The translations under genes and the position numbers were made by a program. Of a DNA stretch of 64,000 nt, positions 58,357 through 64,000 are shown in pieces. The stretch lies in NCBI GenBank assembly GCA_038087015.1, contig JASBNA010000035.1, positions 186,001 to 250,000 of the forward strand, read 5' to 3'. This stretch comes from Cerrena zonata. Its lineage: Eukaryota; Basidiomycota; Agaricomycetes; Polyporales; Cerrenaceae. The notes under the pieces are model-generated. The model was not told where the DNA came from. It made no database searches and saw nothing but the letters and a program-made list of their open reading frames with translations. Numbering within the stretch: position 1 is the stretch's first letter; the number at the start of each line of letters is the position of its first letter.

Positions 58357-58566
58357 CTCTTGAGAAACTTGCTCGTGCCGTGTCACACTCAATCTGTCAA
58401 GGACTGTATAGAAACCTGTTCCGTACCATTGCAAATCAAGGGTCAACAAGAACACCACTCTTCTTAGTATAAAGAGATATTCAATTATGAGAGAACCCGT
58501 GCATATCGCAACGGAAACAGGGGTGTCGGTTATCATCTTTATACCGGCCAGACAGACAACTTAGTC

Positions 58567-59894
58567 CTATGAATACTCTGCAGATGAAGTTGGCCACCAT
58601 GAGGGCCTCCACGGTGTTACTCCCCAAATCGATTTGGTGGCGTCGGCATTTTCCTGTTCAAACGTAAGCCGAATTTCGCCTCGTTCGACAGCATCAACTT
58701 GTTCCAATCGTAATAATGCCAGACCCACGCATTGTGTGGTTGATAACAATTTACCAGTCCCCCGCGGTCGTACCTTTGGATCGCCTTGTGCGATGACAAC
58801 CTTTGGGCGGATATCACAACCTGTGGAGAATGTATGATGATCTGCTAGTTTGATGTCTGCAATCCTGTCAAGATCGTGGGGAGCTGAGTGCTCGATTCCC
58901 GTCGGACTGGAGGAAAATTAGCTTACCCGTGGTCTGGATGATGAATAATGACAGGGAACACCCGTTTTCGAACAACACCCGTGTGATACGTTCTGACGGT
59001 TAACTCCTGACCCACATAGCATCCCTTACGGAAGTCGACTGATTGCTAAAATTAGAACTTATGATAGAACATATAACAAATAGTACTAACGTGCACCCAT
59101 GATGTCTAGGTTGGAGTCCATTGGGAAAGCCTGAGTTGGTGTAATGTCCGTCGAGCCTTCAGGAATGCCATGCAGAATTCGATGAAGGATGTAATCTTCC
59201 GACGAGATAATATCATGAGATGTGGATTCCTGGGCTGTACAAATACAAATACATTAGTGCGATGATCTGCAGAGTAAAGATAGGACCTGACGTTTGTCGC
59301 CTTTTCGTACGAGCATCCTATGGCCCAAACCTACGCCTCTTCGGTCCCGTAGTCTGAACGGTTCGGCCCCCCACGGTGATTCAGATACAGTGTCCCACTG
59401 AGGCTCGATAACACCACTTCTGGCAAAGGCCCATTGCCGTTCAGTCTCCCAAGTGTTCTCTGGATCAGAGCCCCAGGACGCCCAAACGTCATATTGGTCT
59501 GACACGTCTGATATTTTCACTTTTGACCGTAGAACGAACCGTTTCAGCATTGGCAAAAGCGGAGGGGCATCTGATGCGCGAGAATCAAACTCTATCAAGT
59601 GACCACGCCGACCATCAGCAGTAGGGTTGGCATAAACGAAAACATCATACAGAACTCTGCCCTAGGTCGAGAGTTCAAGATAAATAATAATTCGAAAGAA
59701 GGGGTAGCACGTGCCTGTGCGTGTAGGAAAGCAGAATAGAAATGCTGATTGGGTGACGTAGGTACAGTCGAAGAGACGATTCCGTTTAGGAATTCCTGTG
59801 CATGAGATCCTGTAATGGAGAGAACACCTCTGTTTGATATCGGTGCAAGGCTCGGGGTTGTTCGCAACAGAGCACGAACAGCGGGATGGACCAT
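58567..59894 (-). CDS. IBA57: Mitochondrial Fe-S assembly factor IBA57/Caf17
   Basis: Folate-binding GcvT-fold protein needed with Isa1/Isa2 to mature 4Fe-4S proteins in mitochondria. The ATG at 59894 gives [20 protein letters not shown], basic with no acidic residue, suitable as a mitochondrial presequence. The ATG at 59924 is the alternative. Then come [40 protein letters not shown] across intron 1, the family signature [10 protein letters not shown] after [19 protein letters not shown] and the C-terminal [20 protein letters not shown]. Introns are short GT-AG types. It is divergently paired with the O-fucosyltransferase-like gene about 360 bp away. Confidence 0.9.
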
Positions 59895-60256
59895 TATTTG
59901 TTGTCTAGTTTCAGATTCAAACATCGAATACAATGAGTAGGTTGTATATATGAAGCTTACTGTGTGTTTCGGTGGTTTAACTAAGATAAAACTAACACTG
60001 GAAGGGGTCCAAGGTCAACAAACGTTAACAGTCGGCTGAGTTCAAGCCAGAACTTACTAATGCTCAACGAGTTAGGAAGCAAGACGGTCAAATATTTAAG
60101 CGCCAGCTCCTTCAATCTCAACCACCACTCTTTATATCCTCCTCTCTAATTCATACCTCTGACATTACTTCAAAGATTTCTATGAACGATTGTGTTAACT
60201 TCAAGTTAATACACAGCAACACTTGAACCATCTACTTGCATTAGGACTACTTCGAT
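59895..60256. promoter_or_regulatory. Shared promoter of IBA57 and the fucosyltransferase-like gene
   Basis: About 360 bp separate the two divergent start codons. A C/T-rich leader (60110-60160) lies on the plus-strand side. No specific operator was recognised. Confidence 0.45.
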
Positions 60257-62214
60257 ATGTTACGCTCTCGGCCAACACGACAAGCGGAAGCTTCGATATG
60301 GACCCGCGAGTTCTCTCCAGCTCTACCAACCATAACGAAAACACCCAGTCAAGCGAGTCTCGACATCGCTTGGAAAGAACTTGAAGAGTCACCCAAAAGA
60401 ATATCTCTACGCCGATCATATGATGAACTGCGGTCTCCAAGACGAAGATTTAAACGAATACTTCCTCTAATGCTTGCTTTGGCTTGTTGTGTTCTCTTGT
60501 TCTGGTTTCTCGCTCCTGGGCTGTACGCTTCACTAAAGGAATCCCATAACTTTCTTCCTTCTCCGCCGCCACAAGTACTAGAACCAACCCAAGATTTAAT
60601 AGAAATAACCCCGAGCCAGGCCCCTACAACCTCACCTTCAAGTAAGGCGTCCTTGGTCCATGTTCAAGCAGAACCCCGCATAACAGATACCCGTAAAGTC
60701 CGATGGCCTCCAATGGTCACCGCAATCCCCGAAACACGTCCTGACACAAACTCTCTCTACTCTGGTGTAACCGCTTCCTCCATCGACGCCCAATTCTGCG
60801 GCGGTATATCTCCTTGTCGTATCTTGTTACCCCTCTGGATAGGTGAACAAGAATCCCGTTCACGAATGCACCTAGTCCAAGTCCTCCAACTCGCTCGGTC
60901 TCTCAATCGTACACTTGTCCTACCAAACGTAGGTCGAAGTCGAATCGGAGCTTGTGGAAGATGGGAGTTCGAAGTTTATTACGATGTGGGGAGTTTCGTT
61001 GGTCCTAAGACGGAGGCGGATGAGGGTTTGGTGAGGAAGGTCATGTTGATGGACGATTTTCGAACTTGGTTGGAAATGAGACCTACTGAACCTTCTGGAC
61101 AACTGCTATTCGTGGACGAGAAGACCGACGTGGATGAGGACGCCTCGAAGGACAAGATTTCGCCGAATAGTACTGAAGCACTTAGCGTTTACGTGGACAA
61201 AACTTCCTTAGATGTTGAAGACTCTCGGCTACGCAAAGTACGCTGCTTGCCGACGAAGTATCGACAACTTGAGCTAGAAACATTCGCTCCTATGACTGTT
61301 CATATCCCACCAGTGGATTCTTTTGGTGGACAATTTCTAGCAGATGCTCTGGCTCAAGATGAAATTATCCGTCATTCTGTACTACAGGGCTCTCTTTTGG
61401 ACCCCATCCCGGAGGTTCTCGTCTTACATTGGGACACCCGACACTTTCCCTTCCCCAATCTGCTAGATCCAGAGGCTATGAATTTAGACTATTCCTCAAA
61501 ACTCTATTCGCTAGCACGCAAACTTATGCAACCTCCCTATCTTGCAATTCACTGGCGAATGGAAACCGTCTCTCCGTCCCTCTTGCCAGATTGCGCCGAA
61601 GCTCTAGTTGACACTTTGACAACCCTGCTCTCGGATCCAAATCTTGCATCAGGTATCCAAACCATCTGGTTCGCAAGTGATTTCCCTTGGCCCGTTTCCT
61701 CCAGTGCAGCAGACATCCTGAATTCGAACTTGGAAGGTGATCAAACTCAAGGATCAATGCAAATCGCTAGCTCTGCACGACGATCAAATACGTTCCGCTC
61801 AGTGTCGCACGAACACGTCGAAGCTATTGGGATTTTTACTTCGGCGTTCAGGAAGGGTGGTGTGTTGGAGAATTGGAGGTTGACTGGGGTAACCGAAGAG
61901 TTGGAACGTGTTAGGAGGGAAATGGAGAAAGAGGGCAAGGGGTATGTTTTAGAAGAGGATGACGATGAAGGTGTTTTGTTGGAAGATTCTGGCGTGCTAG
62001 GTATCCTGGATAAGTTGGTAGCGATGGATTCTGCCTTGTTTGTCAGTGGGGCGAAACGGTGTGGTAGAGTCAGGTAAGCAAATTTGACTTCACAGCCAAG
62101 GCTTTTGATTCGCTAACCTTACCAAGCAGTTCCTTCACAAAACAAATAACAGACTATAGGGCAAAGCAGAAGGAAGCAAACGTACCAAGAAATATTGTAG
62201 ACATCTTCGGGTAG
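60257..62214 (+). CDS. O-fucosyltransferase-like type II membrane protein
   Basis: Two exons (60257-62073 and 62130-62214) sum to 1902 nt and 633 residues. A cytosolic basic N-terminus is followed by one membrane helix, [20 protein letters not shown] (about residues 72-91), then a Ser/Pro-rich stem, the Golgi type II layout. The lumenal domain has [40 protein letters not shown] and, near residue 430, [10 protein letters not shown], which corresponds to the conserved Arg-containing H-x-R motif of GDP-fucose O-fucosyltransferases. The second exon adds [14 protein letters not shown]. Family placement is good, but donor and acceptor in a fungus are unknown. Confidence 0.8.
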
Positions 62215-62558
62215 TAGAGCGGGTACTCACGCGCAACGTAATCTCTCGAGTTTTTTGAGTTTTGTAGTAATGCAGCATAGCATAAAGCAAACGAGATGTG
62301 GAGAAAGAAAGCGAGGGAATGCTCATACTACAATTTTGCAACGACACACAACAAGGAGGTGAGGAGGAGGGCAGAAGTCGTAACCATAAGTTGATCGTCA
62401 TGTACCATGTACCATAATGAAGTTGTGCATCGCCCGATCCTGTCAACCGAGACGAAGGGATTTCGCCTAAACTCTGCAGCCCCTCACATCCAAGCCAGGA
62501 GTCCGGGAGAAACACCAAACCAGCACCGAAAAGAGTAGGGGTGAAGGAAGTGGCGAGT
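62215..62558. other. Convergent 3' ends
   Basis: Spacer of about 340 bp between the converging O-fucosyltransferase-like and eS10 genes. No gene is seen. Confidence 0.4.
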
Positions 62559-63123
62559 TTACTCTCTGGGAGCTCCCCGACCGACACCGGCGAATTGTGG
62601 TCTGTATTCTCCGGGGGCGGACTCCTTCTTCCTGTACTCATCACGGTCACCACGGGGAGCGCGGTACGCACCAGCACCACCCTCACCAGAGCCACGGGCG
62701 TTCGCGGGGCGAGGAGGACGTGCGGCCTTTTTGTGTGTAGCGGGGACGATTTCGGCGGGGAGGTGGAGCCTAGGAAATTCGTATAAATTAGCATTCCGTC
62801 TAAAGCAAAGTTATAAGCAAAAACGCACCATTCACGCAGGTACTCGACACCCTCGGGGGTCAAGACGTAGTAATACCACTGCCACGAGAACTGGGTCTTA
62901 ACGAGACCCTTTGAGGTCAGGCTCTGCATAGCCTTGATGACCTCGAGGTTGGGGACATCGAGCTCCTCGTGCTTCGGCGCATTGTAGTCCTTCTTGGCGA
63001 CCAAGACACCCTCTATAGATCCCAAAACACTGTCAGCATAGTTCTGCCTTCCTGCAAACGGGGTAACACACCCTTGAAGAGGTTCTCGTAGATGACGCGC
63101 CTGTTCTGCTTGGAAATGATCAT
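62559..63123 (-). CDS. RPS10: 40S ribosomal protein eS10
   Basis: Structural protein of the small ribosomal subunit. Three exons (63123-63072, 63012-62829, 62769-62559) sum to 447 nt and 148 residues, the normal size. It begins [20 protein letters not shown] across intron 1, continues [40 protein letters not shown] and [12 protein letters not shown], and ends in a Gly/Arg-rich tail with [16 protein letters not shown]. An open frame extends through the last intron and shifts, which makes a longer false product. The early intron close to the start codon is typical of ribosomal protein genes in fungi. Confidence 0.96.
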
Positions 63124-64000
63124 GCTGGGCGAATGTGGTTCTTTAGGCGGGATAAGCTACAAATCCCAAAGCCGTGAGTATACTTGATGTAACAACCAAA
63201 GTTTCTTGGTACGCACTGCGAAGTATTTACTCGCACTATTTCCGGCTTCTGCAGGAAATAAGATACCAGTTAGCTCCTTCGTCCTCTGAAGACCGATCGA
63301 TGCATATGCATCAACAACATCCGTCCAGTACTCCGTCCATCCATCCCTTCATCCCGCATAGTTTCGCACCAAAATGACATTCCTGGAGTCCTAGAGAGAC
63401 ATAGAATCGATATGGAACACTCACGTAGTGTGTAGTGGCAGCGAGGGGCCTTCGAATGAGTCTTGAATTCGAGCTTGAACGTCGAGCGCTGCCTCTTCGA
63501 TTCTCTGTCCACCGTCGGGTGGGAGGACCCGGGCTACCGCTCCGCCTGTCCGGGGTCCTCGCAATGTGACCGTTCGTGACAGTCTCATTGGTCGTGATGG
63601 CCTGTGACAATGTTCTATCTACCCGCAATTTTGATTGGATCAGAATATACCAAAACACACTGCGTCGTCGAGATGTTGACTTCCTGCTTTTGACAATACA
63701 CTAACCATCTCTTCAATTACAGGTCTTGCTATTACTGCTCATGTGCTCTTTTCTCGACAGCTGTCCGCTTCCGTGTACGGCTTAATTGGTCAATGTATGT
63801 GTATCTTATCACCTCCACGGATGACGGCATAGACGGCTTGCCGTTCACACTTCCACGGAACTGGAGCTCGAGAGCTAACAGCGAGTCATGGGTGAGCATT
63901 TTACAGAGAAGAGTGAATTTCTAGACTTGGTCTATAGTCTGTCTATATAAAGACCAAGTCACTGTTTACGTCGTTTACTTATCTCTGAGGTTTTATTCAC
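63124..64000. other. Right edge upstream of eS10
   Basis: It should contain the eS10 promoter. Open frames here on the minus strand are Arg/Ser-rich and overlap each other without motifs. A gene starting beyond the right edge is possible. Confidence 0.4.

Overview
The window looks like a stretch of nuclear genome from an Agaricomycete (mushroom-forming basidiomycete). Most genes are cut by many short introns of about 45-65 nt with GT(A/G)NGT donors and YAG acceptors. The gene families also fit: F-box proteins, UDP-glycosyltransferases with an H-C/G-G-Q-N-S motif, a GH76-like membrane protein, an XlnR-like Zn2Cys6 factor and an Sfp1-like factor. Many genes were assembled here by reading splice junctions by eye. 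Where exon lengths are quoted as summing to whole codons, they were added up from the coordinates. No similarity search was run; family names rest on recognised motifs.

Layout. 0.5-1.5 kb: an F-box gene on the minus strand with several frame breaks. 2.4-9.1 kb: two tandem short-chain dehydrogenases (the second frameshifted), a SnoaL/NTF2-like protein, a small secreted protein on the minus strand, and a decayed second copy of the SnoaL gene next to a diverged 73-bp repeat. 9.5-15.6 kb: housekeeping genes, namely ORC1, a disordered protein and a DUG1/CNDP-like M20 dipeptidase. 16.6-23.4 kb: two tandem UDP-glycosyltransferases sharing exon structure and promoter layout, then a glycosyltransferase relic. 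24.8-26.3 kb: an Sfp1/JAZF1-like zinc-finger factor. 26.3-30.1 kb: 3.7 kb without a gene I can support.

30.1-46.6 kb: a large disordered protein with an AreA/DUF1752-type motif, a Zn2Cys6 XlnR-like factor (with a 6-nt microexon and one frame break), a conserved unknown, several orphan proteins (one Cys-rich, one Arg/Ser-rich with a possible PP1-docking motif) and an F-box-like gene. 47.1-63.1 kb: a dense conserved block holding a 2-oxoglutarate oxygenase, an MFS permease with an apparent AT-AC intron, an LRRC40-like protein, a GH76-like protein, the Fe-S assembly factor IBA57/Caf17, an O-fucosyltransferase-like type II membrane protein and ribosomal protein eS10.

The left third is the accessory part. 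Oxidoreductase, SnoaL-like and glycosyltransferase genes have been duplicated locally and some copies have decayed, around the conserved replication and peptidase genes. The right third is mostly housekeeping. No rRNA, tRNA, CRISPR array or intact transposon was recognised.
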